A stretch of DNA of 64,000 nucleotides from JBDTSW01 sp963807385 (GCA_963807385.1 CAWEBQ010000002.1:806001-870000), one strand, 5' to 3'. Positions 43,078 to 53,224 are shown, counted from the first letter of the stretch. A program made the numbers and translations. The notes: generated by a model not told the origin, from the sequence alone.

Positions 43078-43107
43078 CTCACGACCGGGCGTGTGCACGG
43101 TCGTGAG
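43078..43107. promoter_or_regulatory. Perfect 10-base inverted repeat in the polA-malic enzyme divergent region
   Basis: CTCACGACCG (43078-43087) and CGGTCGTGAG (43098-43107) are exact inverted copies with a 10-base spacer. The repeat lies 41 bases upstream of the malic enzyme -10 and is the only strong symmetry in this 208-base gap. It could bind a dimeric regulator; as an RNA it would form a hairpin without a T run. Confidence 0.4.
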
Positions 43108-43147
43108 CGTGCCCGTCGCGGACGGGAGTGGCCCGTGTCGCGGCTCC

Positions 43148-43153
43148 TATGAT
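43148..43153 (+). promoter_or_regulatory. -10 hexamer TATGAT before malic enzyme
   Basis: TATGAT ends 8 bases before the ATG at 43162, suggesting a leaderless message. Confidence 0.45.
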
Positions 43154-43161
43154 GCCCGCTC

Positions 43162-44619
43162 ATGGCCGCCTCCGTATCCGCCCAGTTCTCCGTCACCGTG
43201 CGCGTCGAGCTCGACGCGCGCCAGGAGCCGCTGGGCAAGCTCACCGCGCAGATCGCCGAGACCGGAGGCGCACTCCAGGGCGTGGACCTCGTGCCGGGGG
43301 CGGGCGCCGAGGGCAAGCGCGTGCGCGAGTTCACGATCGACGCCCGCGACCAGCAGCACTGGGAGCAGATCCTGCGGGCCATCGGCTCGACCCGCGGGGC
43401 CCGCGTCCTCGACTACGTCGATCGCACGATCGCTATGCACCGTGGCGGCAAGATCGAGCAGACCAACAAGTACCCGCTGAAGACCCGCGACGACCTCTCG
43501 ATGGCGTACACGCCGGGCGTCGCGCGAGTGTGCACCGAGATCGCGAACGACCGCTCCAAGGCATTCGACCTCACGATCAAGAAGAACACGGTCGCGGTCG
43601 TCTCCGACGGATCGGCCGTGCTCGGGCTCGGCGACATCGGGCCGGAGGCTGCGATGCCGGTGATGGAGGGAAAGGCGATGCTCTTCAAGGAGTTCGCGGG
43701 CGTTGACGCCTGGCCCATCTGCCTCGCCACGAACGATCCCGAGGAGATCATCCAGACGGTCCGGCTCCTGGCCCCCACCTTCGGCGGGATCAACCTCGAG
43801 GACATCTCGGCGCCACGCTGCTTCCAGATCGAGGAAACGCTGAAGGCCGAACTCGACATTCCCGTCTTCCACGATGACCAGCACGGCACCGCGGTGGTGA
43901 CGATGGCGGCCCTCTTCAACGCCCTCAAGATCGTGAACAAGCCGATCGAATCGCTGAACGTGCTCGTCCTCGGGCTCGGCGCCGCGGGCGTCGCGGTCAC
44001 CAAGATGATGCTGGCCTCCGGCGTGACGAACGTCATCGGATGCGACCGCAGGGGTGCGCTGTGCACCGGCCGCGAGGACTACGCCAGCGGCGAGATGAAC
44101 GACATCAAGCGCTGGTACACGGACAACTCGAACCCGGAGGGTCGTTCCGGCGGCCCGGCGGAGGTGATCGAGGGATGCGACGTCTTTATCGGGCTCTCCG
44201 GGCCGGGCCTGATCGAGGCGAGCGCCCTGGAGGGCATGGCCGACGACGCGATCGTGTTCGCGATGGCCAACCCCACTCCCGAGGTCATGCCCGAGGAGGC
44301 CGAGCCGTACGTGCGCATCATGGCCACCGGACGCTCCGATTACCCCAACCAGATCAACAACGTGCTCTGCTTTCCGGGGATCTTCCGTGGCGCGCTCGAC
44401 GCCGGGGCTCCACAGATCACCGAGGAGATGAAGCTGGCCGCCGCCCAGGGCATCGCCGAGGTGGTGGCGGAGGAGGATCTCTCCGAGGACTACATCATCC
44501 CCTCCGTCTTCGACCGGGACGTCGCGCCGGCCGTCGCCCGGGCGGTGGTGGAGGAGTCCCGCCGGGCCGGCATCGCGCGCGTCTCCGAGGAGACGGGTAC
44601 GTTCGCCGCCATCGAGTGA
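43162..44619 (+). CDS. Malic enzyme with N-terminal ACT-like domain
   Basis: The 485-residue enzyme oxidatively decarboxylates malate to pyruvate. An N-terminal ACT-like regulatory domain (residues about 8-88, FSVTVRVELDARQEPLGKL) precedes the catalytic part. Catalytic Tyr lies in SMAYTPGVARVC, Lys and acidic metal ligands in MEGKAMLFKEFAGVDAWPI and GINLEDISAP, and FHDDQHGTAVV; the coenzyme motif is VLGLGAAGVAV. The acidic residue that selects NAD is not clear, so NAD or NADP use is open. The ACT domain suggests allosteric control by a small ligand. No Shine-Dalgarno is present. Confidence 0.93.
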   Translation: MAASVSAQFSVTVRVELDARQEPLGKLTAQIAETGGALQGVDLVPGAGAEGKRVREFTIDARDQQHWEQILRAIGSTRGARVLDYVDRTIAMHRGGKIEQTNKYPLKTRDDLSMAYTPGVARVCTEIANDRSKAFDLTIKKNTVAVVSDGSAVLGLGDIGPEAAMPVMEGKAMLFKEFAGVDAWPICLATNDPEEIIQTVRLLAPTFGGINLEDISAPRCFQIEETLKAELDIPVFHDDQHGTAVVTMAALFNALKIVNKPIESLNVLVLGLGAAGVAVTKMMLASGVTNVIGCDRRGALCTGREDYASGEMNDIKRWYTDNSNPEGRSGGPAEVIEGCDVFIGLSGPGLIEASALEGMADDAIVFAMANPTPEVMPEEAEPYVRIMATGRSDYPNQINNVLCFPGIFRGALDAGAPQITEEMKLAAAQGIAEVVAEEDLSEDYIIPSVFDRDVAPAVARAVVEESRRAGIARVSEETGTFAAIE

Positions 44620-44635
44620 CCGTTAACGTTTCTCG

Positions 44636-44651
44636 CCCCGGGTAGCCGGGG
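44636..44651 (+). terminator. Possible hairpin terminator after malic enzyme
   Basis: CCCCGG (44636-44641), loop GTAG and CCGGGG (44646-44651) form a perfect stem. ACGTT before it and AACGT after it can extend the helix. Only two T follow, so it is a weak or factor-assisted terminator, or may attenuate the epimerase gene 24 bases downstream. Confidence 0.4.
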
Positions 44652-44674
44652 TTCAACGTGGCGGACGCAGCGAC

Positions 44675-45586
44675 ATGAGGGTTCTGATCACCGGGGCCAG
44701 CGGCCTGATCGGCTCGGCCGCGGCCGACGCGCTGCTCGCCCGGGGCAACGAGGTCGTGGGCCTCAGCCGTGACCCGGCACGCGCCCGGAAGACCAATCCA
44801 ACCGCAACCTGGCACGCCTGGGAGCCCGCGACCGAGCGGCCGCCGACCGAGGCCTTCGAGGGCGTGGACGCGGTGGTCAACCTGGTCGGCGAGGAGATCA
44901 ACCAGCGGCTCACCCCGGTGGCCAAGCGCCGGATTCACGACAGCCGGCTGCGGGCGACGAAGAACCTCGTGGACGCCATGACCGCCCAGGCCGAGCGGCC
45001 GAGGACGTTGATCAGCCAGGGGGCCGTCGGCTACTACGCCGATCACGGCGACGCGATCATCGACGAGTCGACTCCGCCGGGAACTGAGTGGCTCTCGCAG
45101 CTTGTAGTCGAGTGGGAGGGCGCGGCCCGCGCCGCGGAGGCCGCGGACGTGCGGGTCGTCGTGCTGCGGACCGGCCTCTACCTCGATCCTGAGGGCGGCC
45201 TGCTGAAGCAGCTCCTGCCGATCTTCAAGCTCGGCGGCGGCGGCCCGCTCTCGAGCGGCAAGCAGTACATGCCGTGGATCCATCGCGACGATGAGCTCGG
45301 GCTCATCCTCTGGGCGCTCGAGAACCCCGAGGTGACCGGCACGCTCAACGCCACCGCCCCGAATCCCGTCACCAACCGCGAGTTCTCGAAGACGCTCGGA
45401 CGCGTACTGCGCCGTCCGTCCCTGATCCCCGCCCCGAGGTTCGCCGTCTCCGCCATGCGCGGCTCCGAGCTGACGGACGCCATCCTCGCGTCGCTGCGAG
45501 TGGTCCCGCGCCGCGCGCTGGACCTCGGCTACGAATTCCGCTGGCCGGAGCTCGAGCCGGCGCTGCGCGACCTGCTCAGCCGCTGA
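44675..45586 (+). CDS. TIGR01777-type NAD-dependent epimerase (SDR family)
   Basis: The 303-residue extended short-chain dehydrogenase has the N-terminal VLITGASGLIGSAAADALL nucleotide motif, VVNLVGEEINQRLTPVAKRR, LISQGAVGYYADHGD, and a C-terminal DUF1731-type end (VPRRALDLGYEFRWPELEPAL). Members are of unknown substrate, often called YfcH-like nucleoside-sugar epimerases. The ATG is 55 bases after malic enzyme. Its end overlaps the convergent repeat-protein gene by 11 bases. Confidence 0.87.
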   Translation: MRVLITGASGLIGSAAADALLARGNEVVGLSRDPARARKTNPTATWHAWEPATERPPTEAFEGVDAVVNLVGEEINQRLTPVAKRRIHDSRLRATKNLVDAMTAQAERPRTLISQGAVGYYADHGDAIIDESTPPGTEWLSQLVVEWEGAARAAEAADVRVVVLRTGLYLDPEGGLLKQLLPIFKLGGGGPLSSGKQYMPWIHRDDELGLILWALENPEVTGTLNATAPNPVTNREFSKTLGRVLRRPSLIPAPRFAVSAMRGSELTDAILASLRVVPRRALDLGYEFRWPELEPALRDLLSR

Positions 45587-46919
45587 CCAACACCCAACCG
45601 ACGGCCGAGTCTCCGGTCACCGGGAGTCCGGCGGCCTTGTTCACGCAGAAGCCCACCTCGGTGGAGCCCACCCCCAGCGGGGTACCCGCGGACGTGGCGC
45701 TGGCCGCAATCCCAGCAAAATTGGTCGTGAGCGCCCCGAGCTGGTTGGTTCCGATCGGTGCAGGCGCGGGGTCCAGCGGACCGTCCTTGCAGATCGCATA
45801 CGCAAACGACTCCGTGCCGACCGAGATCTTGAGCGGAGCCGTGATGGACGCTGTCACGACGGAGCGAGTCGGCGAGAGCGAGGTCGTTACCGAGCCGGCG
45901 AAATGCCAGGCGCCATCGGCGGGGATCGTCCCGATGACCTGTCCGACCGGGATGAGGCTGCCGGGCAACCCAAGGGTCGATTCGTCGACATCCGCACCGG
46001 TCACGCTGTTGTCGGCAATCTTGGCACTGTTGACCGCGCTGCCGGCGATGGTCGGGGCCGGGTAGCTGGATCCCGCGAGGTCGCCGCCAGCCGATCCACC
46101 CGGGCTGCCCCCGCTCGTCGCGCCACAGGAAACCCCACCGCCCTCGAAGACCCCGACGATCGCCGTCTGCGAAGCACAGGTGCCGCTCACCCGCTTCTGG
46201 ACCTTCGTCGGGTCAATCTCGAACGTTCCAACCGCTCCGCTCTTGATCTGCAGGTCACTGAAGACGCCGCTGAGGTCGCCGTCGGCTACCGAACCTGGCT
46301 GGAGGAAGTCATCGGAGTCCTTGCCGTCGAGCCGGTCGGCATCCAGACCGCTCCCGCTGCCGTCATCGTCGGCGATCTCGGCCAGGGTTCCGCCGTCGGC
46401 CAGGCTGAGGTCGGCCGCGCCCGACGTTGCTCCCCCCGTCAGCCCGGACCCCGGGCCGGTGGTGACGGCGGTGATGTCGCCGGTGCCGCCGGCGACGCAA
46501 CTTGCGGTGCCGTCGGCGTTCACAGAACCGATCGCACCGCCGGGGGTGCAGTCGGCGGTGACCCGGCGCTGAAGCTGACTCGAGTCCAGCCCGTCCAGCT
46601 GTCCGGCGTCGTCCGCGTTGGTGGCGCTCGGCACCTTCGCGAGCGTCGACTCGTCGACCTTCGCCCCCGTCACCGCGTTGTCCACGATCTTGGCGGTCGT
46701 GACCGACCCGTCGGCCAGCTTGAGGCCGACGACCTGTCCGTCTCCCAGATCGTTGGTCTGAACCTGGCCATCCTTGATGTGCTTGGACTTGACCGAGTTG
46801 GGCTTCAAGCCGGCAGCCCAGGCGATGCCCCCCAGGGCAAGCCAGATGGCGACGATGCCGAGGATGTTCCTGCGGATGTACTCGTGGACCCGAACGGACT
46901 GGCTCAATGCAGCTCCCAA
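45576..46919 (-). CDS. Exported repeat protein with DNSVTGADVDESTL-type motifs
   Basis: The protein has one membrane or signal segment (ILGIVAIWLALGGIAWAAG), then repeated short motifs: VKSKHIKDGQV, NAVTGAKVDESTLAKV, LDADRLDGKDSDDFL, and DNSVTGADVDESTL. These resemble the beta-rich stalk repeats of tail-fibre-like proteins and are spread over residues 35-330. A C-terminal globular domain of about 120 residues follows. Three Cys pairs lie in Gly-rich loops. The start is uncertain among TTG 46919, TTG 46907 (GGGAG 5 bases before) and a later GTG. It is probably anchored or surface-exposed; its function is unknown. Confidence 0.72.
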   Translation of the reverse strand: MGAALSQSVRVHEYIRRNILGIVAIWLALGGIAWAAGLKPNSVKSKHIKDGQVQTNDLGDGQVVGLKLADGSVTTAKIVDNAVTGAKVDESTLAKVPSATNADDAGQLDGLDSSQLQRRVTADCTPGGAIGSVNADGTASCVAGGTGDITAVTTGPGSGLTGGATSGAADLSLADGGTLAEIADDDGSGSGLDADRLDGKDSDDFLQPGSVADGDLSGVFSDLQIKSGAVGTFEIDPTKVQKRVSGTCASQTAIVGVFEGGGVSCGATSGGSPGGSAGGDLAGSSYPAPTIAGSAVNSAKIADNSVTGADVDESTLGLPGSLIPVGQVIGTIPADGAWHFAGSVTTSLSPTRSVVTASITAPLKISVGTESFAYAICKDGPLDPAPAPIGTNQLGALTTNFAGIAASATSAGTPLGVGSTEVGFCVNKAAGLPVTGDSAVGWVLVSG

Positions 46920-47002
46920 CTCTCCGGGCGGCCGTGCCCTCCACCCCCCTGAGCGTCGTGCCAGGTCCTTGGCGGAATGCTACCCCGGGGCGGGGAGCCG
47001 AG

Positions 47003-47712
47003 TCAAGGCTCGCTGCGCTCGGCCTGGCCCAGCTCGTCGATCGAGTAGGGACCCAGGGGGGATTCGCGCTCGCCCGTCGCCAGGAAGGCCTCGACCACCG
47101 AGGCACGGTCGAGCGGGTCGCCCGCTCGCTCGATCGAGTCGAGCACCAAGGCCATCGCCTCTGCGCCCGCCGCTCGCGGCTCCCCCTCGAGCGCCGCCAG
47201 GGTCCCGAAGGTTCGCGCGCCGGAGGGTTGAGTCTCCGGGGGGATCTCGTCCGAGCCCTCGAACGGCGCGACCAGCTCGACGGCGTCGGCGCTGGAGGAG
47301 ATCTGCAGCATCCGGGCGTCGTTGGTGATCGGGAGCGAGGTGAACGTCGTCGCCGAGTCGAGCTCTCCGATGTAGGCGATCGCGGTCGAGTCCTGGGTGG
47401 CCATGCGCGCGTTCACCGCGGCCCGAGCCGGGTCGGCCTCCTCGTCGGTGGGCTCCGAGACGCTGGCGCCAGGCCCTGAGTCGAGCACCATCGCCTCGAC
47501 GGTGACCCCGGCCACCTCCCCTCCGGCCTGCGCCAGGGCGCTGCGCGCCCCCTGGGAGACGGCCAGGCCATCGGCGGCATCCGGTCCGCTGAGCGGTGTG
47601 CTCACGTACACAGCGAGCGTCGCGTCACCGGCGGCGGAACCGCCGCCGCCGCAGCCGGCGCCGGCGAGGGCGAGCATCGCCGCGAGCGCGCCCGCGGAAG
47701 CCGTCCGGAACA

Positions 47713-47713
<1 letters not shown>
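47003..47713 (-). CDS. Shortened type-I periplasmic binding lipoprotein
   Basis: The 236-residue protein has a lipoprotein signal with the lipobox AGAGC (Cys about residue 21). The first lobe of a branched-chain-amino-acid-type binding protein follows (LAVYVSTPLSGPDAADGLAV, VLDSGPG, AIAYIGELDSATTF). It then jumps to the family's C-terminal segment (GAEAMALVLDSIERAG, then SPLGPYSIDELGQAE), so roughly 150 residues of the usual second lobe are missing. The ATG at 47713 shares its A with the pfk stop. It may bind a ligand in a single lobe or be a decayed copy. No ABC permease genes are near. Confidence 0.75.
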
Positions 47714-48738
<1,025 letters not shown>

Positions 48739-48745
48739 GCCGCCC

Positions 48746-48751
48746 AAGATA
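48746..48751 (-). promoter_or_regulatory. -10 hexamer TATCTT before pfkA
   Basis: TATCTT ends 7 bases before the GTG at 48738. It supports that GTG as the start over an earlier in-frame codon at 48822. Confidence 0.45.
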
Positions 48752-48801
48752 CGCAGTGGGCAATAGGCTCGCGCCCCAAGCTCTCCACGGGAGGACGCAC
48801 G

Positions 48802-50340
48802 TTGCCCCACACAAGCCCCCACCCCAGCGTTGACATCCCGGCGGTGGACATCGCCTCATACGTGCTCGATGGCGTTCCCGACGATGAAACCGTGGTCCTG
48901 GTCGACGGGCCCTCCGGCCGGGAGATCACAGGCGCCGGCTTCCGCCGCTCGGTCGCGGCGCTTGCCTCCGGGCTCGCGGCGAGGGGGATCGGTCACGGCG
49001 ATGTGGTGGCCCTCTACCTGCCGAACATTCCCGAGTACGCCGTCGCGTTTCACGGCATCTGCGGTGCGGGCGCGACCAACAGCACGGCGAACCCCCTCTA
49101 TACCGCCCGCGAGCTGACCCACCAGCTGACCGACTCCGGCGCGAAGCTCCTGGTGACGGCGCCTCCGTTCCTGGACGTGGCCACGGAGGCCGCGGGTGCA
49201 GCGGGCGTTGACGAGGTCTTCGTGATCGGCGAGGCTGAGGGCGCCACCCCGTTTACCGACCTGCTCGGGGATCCGGCGGGGGCGCCAACTCCCGAGTTCG
49301 ACCCCGCCGAGGACCTGGCGGTGCTTCCCTACTCCAGCGGCACCACGGGCCTGCCGAAGGGCGTGATGCTCACCCACCGCAACCTCGTCGCGAACCTCGT
49401 CCAGACGAACGCGGCGCTCGCCCCCAGTCCGAACGACGTGCTCATCGCGGTATTGCCCTTCTTCCACATCTACGGGCAGACGGTGATCATGAACCTGGGC
49501 CTGCGCGCCGGGGCGAAGATCGTGACGATGCCGCGCTTCGACCTGGATGAGTTTCTCGGACTGATCGCCGAGCACGGCGTCACGCGGGCCTACGTGGTCC
49601 CACCGATCGCACTCGCCCTGGCCAAGCACCCGGCGATCGACGACGCCGACCTCTCCTCGCTGGAGCTGATCATGTCCGGTGCCGCCCCGCTGGGAACGGA
49701 GCTGGCGACCGCTGTGGCCGAGCGCGTCGACTGCCCCGTGGTCCAGGGCTATGGCATGACCGAGACCAGCCCCGTCACCCACCTGATGCCACCGGAGCAG
49801 GGGACCGGACGTGGGGGCAAGATCGGCGTGCCGCTGCCGGATACGGAGGCGCGGATCGTCGATCCGGAAAGCGGCGAGGACGCGGATCGGGGCGAGCTGT
49901 GGATCCGCGGGCCTCAGGTGATGAAGGGCTACCTAAACAACGCCGAGGCGACGGCGGAGACGATCGACGGCGACGGCTGGCTTCACACCGGCGACATCGC
50001 CGAGGTCGACGACGAGGGCCACTTCGAGATCGTTGACCGGCTCAAGGAGCTAATTAAGTACAAGGGGTTCCAGGTCCCGCCCGCCGAGCTCGAGGCGCTA
50101 CTGCTCACGCACCCGGCCGTTTCCGACGCGGCCGTGATCGGCGTCCCCGACGACGAGGCCGGCGAGCTGCCCAAGGCGTTCCTGGTGGCGAGCGACGACG
50201 CCACTGACGAGGAGATCATGGCGTTCGTGGCCGAGCAGGTCTCCCCGCAGAAACGGGTGCGGATCGTCGAGCGGATCGACGAGATCCCGAAATCGGCCTC
50301 GGGCAAGATCCTGCGCCGGGTGCTGGCCGACCGCGACTGA
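48802..50340 (+). CDS. AMP-dependent acyl-CoA synthetase, 4-coumarate-CoA ligase-like
   Basis: The 512-residue adenylate-forming enzyme has the P-loop-like VLPYSSGTTGLPKGVMLTH (about residue 175), the A5 motif QGYGMTETSPVT, the A7/A8 region GWLHTGDIAEVDDEGHFEIV with DRLKELIKYKGFQVPPAELE, and the catalytic Lys in PKSASGKILRR near the end. It activates a carboxylic acid to its CoA thioester; the A-motifs resemble 4-coumarate ligases, but the acyl group is not predictable. The TTG start at 48802 is supported by GGGAGGA 7 bases upstream. It is single and divergent from pfkA. Confidence 0.9.
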   Translation: MPHTSPHPSVDIPAVDIASYVLDGVPDDETVVLVDGPSGREITGAGFRRSVAALASGLAARGIGHGDVVALYLPNIPEYAVAFHGICGAGATNSTANPLYTARELTHQLTDSGAKLLVTAPPFLDVATEAAGAAGVDEVFVIGEAEGATPFTDLLGDPAGAPTPEFDPAEDLAVLPYSSGTTGLPKGVMLTHRNLVANLVQTNAALAPSPNDVLIAVLPFFHIYGQTVIMNLGLRAGAKIVTMPRFDLDEFLGLIAEHGVTRAYVVPPIALALAKHPAIDDADLSSLELIMSGAAPLGTELATAVAERVDCPVVQGYGMTETSPVTHLMPPEQGTGRGGKIGVPLPDTEARIVDPESGEDADRGELWIRGPQVMKGYLNNAEATAETIDGDGWLHTGDIAEVDDEGHFEIVDRLKELIKYKGFQVPPAELEALLLTHPAVSDAAVIGVPDDEAGELPKAFLVASDDATDEEIMAFVAEQVSPQKRVRIVERIDEIPKSASGKILRRVLADRD

Positions 50341-50362
50341 GCGCGGCCATCAGCCCGGGTGA

Positions 50363-50530
50363 CTAGGTGTCCGGGCGCAGGCTCTTGAGCATCGGCTGCG
50401 CCCAGCGGTCGAGCACGCCGTTGCAGAGCACGAACAGGAAGATGAGCGTGCTCACGGTGCCGCCGAGCCCGAAGGCGTAGGCGACCATGAAGGCCATGGC
50501 CCCGACGATGGCGAAGATCAGCATCCGCAT
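50363..50530 (-). CDS. Small membrane protein after trpA
   Basis: The 55-residue protein starts MRMLIFAIVGAMAFMVAYAF and has two hydrophobic helices with a Gly-Gly-Thr turn, ending in a polar DRWAQPMLKSLRPDT tail. The ATG at 50530 follows trpA's stop by 10 bases with AGAGG further upstream, so it is probably co-expressed. The family is unknown. Confidence 0.65.
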   Translation of the reverse strand: MRMLIFAIVGAMAFMVAYAFGLGGTVSTLIFLFVLCNGVLDRWAQPMLKSLRPDT

Positions 50531-50540
50531 CGGCCGCAGC

Positions 50541-51371
50541 CTACCTCTTACGTCCCGCCGCCAGCGCCCCACGCGTCGCGACCAGGAACTCCCGCACCGC
50601 GTCGGCTCCAGCGGCGGCATCGCCCGCCTCGGCGACCGCCCGGACCAACCGGCTGCCGATGATCACCCCGTCGGCCGTGGAGCCGACCTCAGCCGCCTGC
50701 TCGGGTGTTCCGATGCCGAATCCGACGGCCACGGGAGCGTGCGCGTCCGCCTTGGCCGACGCGATTAGGCCGGCGAGGTCCGCAGGCAGTGCGCCGCGCT
50801 CACCCGTCGTGCGCGTGTCCGAGACGAGGTACACGAACCCCTGTGCGGCAGCGCAGATTGCGCGCCGGCGCTCGGGGGGCGTTGTCGGCGCGACCAGCGG
50901 AACGAACGCGAGGCCGCGCCCGTCGAGCGCGGCGCGCACGTCGCCCGCCTCCTCGGGAGGAAGGTCGGGGACGATCGCGCCTGCGATCCCTCTCGACTCG
51001 AGCTCGGAGGCGAACTCCTGCGGCCCGCGCGAGAGAACCATGTTCGCGTAGACCATGAGGACCAGCGGAACGGCCGGGTCGCAACCCGAGGCCAGCTCCA
51101 GCACCGAGTCGAGGCTGGCCCCGGCCCGCAGCGCCACCGTCGCCGCGGAGTGAATGACCGGGCCGTCGGCGAGTGGGTCCGAGAACGGGACGCCAAGCTC
51201 GATCACGTCCGCGCCACCCTCGACATACGCGATGAGCAGCGCGGCGGACGTCTCGGCGTCCGGGAAGCCGCCCATGAGGTAGGGCATCAGCGCGGCTCGG
51301 CCGTCGGCGCGAGCGGCATCGAAGGCGGCTGCGATCCGCTCGGCACCGGTGGCGATCCTGGTCTCAGCCAT
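50541..51371 (-). CDS. trpA: Tryptophan synthase alpha chain
   Basis: The 276-residue TIM-barrel subunit converts indole-3-glycerol phosphate to indole. It shows ALMPYLMGGFPDAETSA, DVIELGVPFSDPLADGPVI with the catalytic Glu and Asp region, GAIVPDLPPEEAGD, and AVGFGIGTPEQAAEV. Its ATG shares the A of the trpB stop (TGATG), so the alpha and beta subunits are coupled. Confidence 0.97.
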   Translation of the reverse strand: MAETRIATGAERIAAAFDAARADGRAALMPYLMGGFPDAETSAALLIAYVEGGADVIELGVPFSDPLADGPVIHSAATVALRAGASLDSVLELASGCDPAVPLVLMVYANMVLSRGPQEFASELESRGIAGAIVPDLPPEEAGDVRAALDGRGLAFVPLVAPTTPPERRRAICAAAQGFVYLVSDTRTTGERGALPADLAGLIASAKADAHAPVAVGFGIGTPEQAAEVGSTADGVIIGSRLVRAVAEAGDAAAGADAVREFLVATRGALAAGRKR

Positions 51372-52552
51372 CAGCGATCCAGCTTGTCTAGGAGCGCGGT
51401 GACCTCCGCCATGTCCTTATCGCCGCGACCGCTCAGGCACACAACGTCAAAGCCCTCGCCCGTGTGATCGTCGGCGAGCAGCCAGGCAACCGCATGGGCG
51501 GGTTCGAGTGCGGGCACGATCCCCTCCAGACGGGCGAGCTGCCGGAACGCCCGCAACGCGTCGGCATCGGTGACCGCCTCGTAGCGCGCCCGGCCGAGGT
51601 CGCGCAGGTGCGCGTGCTCGGGGCCCACGCCCGGGTAGTCGAGTCCGGCCGAGACCGAGTGGGCCTCCAGGATCTGGCCATCCTCATCGGCGAGGATCGA
51701 GGAAAGGGCGCCATGGAGGACCCCCGTGCGGCCCGAGGCCAGCGAGGCGCCGTGGCGGGTGCCGTCGAGGCCCTCGCCTCCGGCCTCGACTCCAATCAGC
51801 TCCACCGGGTCGTCGAGGAACGCATAGAACGCGCCGATCGCGTTCGAGCCGCCGCCGACACAGGCGATCACGCGCTCGGGCAGGGCTCCCTCGGCAGCCA
51901 GCGCCTGCTCGCGCGCCTCGTCGCCGATCACTCGCTGGAGGTCGCGAACCAGGGACGGGTAGGGGGCCGGGCCGACCGCGGAGCCGATGATGTAGTGGGT
52001 GTCGCCAACGTTCGTGACCCAGTCGCGGATCGCCGCGCTCACGGCCTCCTTCAGCGTCCGGGCGCCCGCGTCGACTCCCTCGACCTTGGCCCCGAGCAGG
52101 CGCATGCGCTCGACGTTGGGCGCCTGACGGCGCATGTCCTCCGTCCCCATGTAGACGACGCATTCCTGGCCGAGAAGAGCGCAGGCCGTAGCGGTCGCCA
52201 CGCCGTGCTGGCCGGCGCCTGTCTCTGCGATCACGCGCCGTTTGCCCATGCGCTTGGCCAGCAGCGCCTGACCAACCGCGTTGTTGATCTTGTGGGCACC
52301 GGTGTGGTTGAGGTCCTCGCGCTTCAGGTAAACGCGGCGGCCGACCGCCTCGGAGAGGCGCTCGGCCAGATAGAGCGGCGTCGGGCGACCGACGAAGTCA
52401 TGAAGCAGGCGGTCGAGCTCGCCGCGAAAGCCGGCGTCCTCGCGGGCCTCGACCCACGCCGCGCTCAGCTCGTCGAGCGCCGCCATCAGCACCTCGGGCA
52501 CGAAGCGCCCGCCGTAGGGGCCGAAGCGCTCCTCCACGCCGGCCACGCTCAC
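51371..52552 (-). CDS. trpB: Tryptophan synthase beta chain
   Basis: The 393-residue PLP enzyme condenses indole with serine. It starts with FGPYGGRFVPEVLM and has the Schiff-base Lys in LNHTGAHKINNAVGQAL, IAETGAGQHGVATATA, YMGTEDMRRQAPNV, and the PLP phosphate loop CVGGGSNAIGAF. The start is GTG 52552, overlapping the trpF stop as GTGA. It is in trpF-trpB-trpA. Confidence 0.97.
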   Translation of the reverse strand: MSVAGVEERFGPYGGRFVPEVLMAALDELSAAWVEAREDAGFRGELDRLLHDFVGRPTPLYLAERLSEAVGRRVYLKREDLNHTGAHKINNAVGQALLAKRMGKRRVIAETGAGQHGVATATACALLGQECVVYMGTEDMRRQAPNVERMRLLGAKVEGVDAGARTLKEAVSAAIRDWVTNVGDTHYIIGSAVGPAPYPSLVRDLQRVIGDEAREQALAAEGALPERVIACVGGGSNAIGAFYAFLDDPVELIGVEAGGEGLDGTRHGASLASGRTGVLHGALSSILADEDGQILEAHSVSAGLDYPGVGPEHAHLRDLGRARYEAVTDADALRAFRQLARLEGIVPALEPAHAVAWLLADDHTGEGFDVVCLSGRGDKDMAEVTALLDKLDR

Positions 52553-53211
52553 GCCGCCTCACCCCCGGCGGCATCGGGCGCCCCAAGGACCGGGGCGAGC
52601 CGGGCATTCTCGATGAAGGCCTCCATCAGCGAATGATCCTTGACGCCGGGCTCGGATTCGACCCCGCTCGCCAGGTCCACCGCATGCGGATGGAGGTCGG
52701 CGACCGCGCCTCCCACGTTGTCCGGATCGAGGCCGCCGGAGAGCACGAACGGGATCTCGGAGCGCCGGCCCTTGAGCAGCTCCCAGTCGAAGCTCTCACC
52801 GGTGCCGCCGGGGGCGTCCGGCCGGTGGGCGTCGAACAGGTGGAGCTCGGTGCGAAACGCCTCGGCGGCCTGGATGTCGGCGGAGCTGCGGACGCGAAAG
52901 GCCTTGATGACCTTGAGCCCGGTGCGACGCGTGGCCTCCTGACAGAACGCCGGTCCCTCCTCACCGTGGAGCTGGAGCATCGTGAGCGACTCGTCCTCGG
53001 CGGCCTTCACGACCTCGTCGAGGGGGGCGTTAACGAACACGCCGACAACTTCGAGCTGGCGCCGCAGCTCAGCGCCGATCTGGGCCGCGACGGTGCCGTC
53101 AACTCTCCTGGGACTGGGATCGTGATGAATCAGCCCGACCGCCCAGGCGCCGAGACGCGCGGCCTCCCGCGCGTCCTCGAGCCTGGTGATTCCGCAGAAC
53201 TTGACCCGCAC
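52549..53211 (-). CDS. trpF: Phosphoribosylanthranilate isomerase
   Basis: The 220-residue TIM-barrel isomerase begins VKFCGITRLEDAREAA (catalytic Cys) and has VGVFVNAPLDEVV, LQLHGEEG, FVLSGGLDPDNVGGAV and HAVDLASGVESEPGVKDH. The catalytic Asp lies in the HLFDAHRPDAPGGTGESF segment. The GTG start is 7 bases after TACGCT, so a separate promoter drives trpF-B-A. Confidence 0.95.
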   Translation of the reverse strand: MRVKFCGITRLEDAREAARLGAWAVGLIHHDPSPRRVDGTVAAQIGAELRRQLEVVGVFVNAPLDEVVKAAEDESLTMLQLHGEEGPAFCQEATRRTGLKVIKAFRVRSSADIQAAEAFRTELHLFDAHRPDAPGGTGESFDWELLKGRRSEIPFVLSGGLDPDNVGGAVADLHPHAVDLASGVESEPGVKDHSLMEAFIENARLAPVLGAPDAAGGEAA

Positions 53212-53218
53212 GCGGGTA

Positions 53219-53224
53219 AGCGTA
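53219..53224 (-). promoter_or_regulatory. -10 hexamer TACGCT before trpF
   Basis: TACGCT ends 7 bases before the GTG at 53211, giving the trpFBA block its own leaderless promoter apart from the trpEGDC block. Confidence 0.42.
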
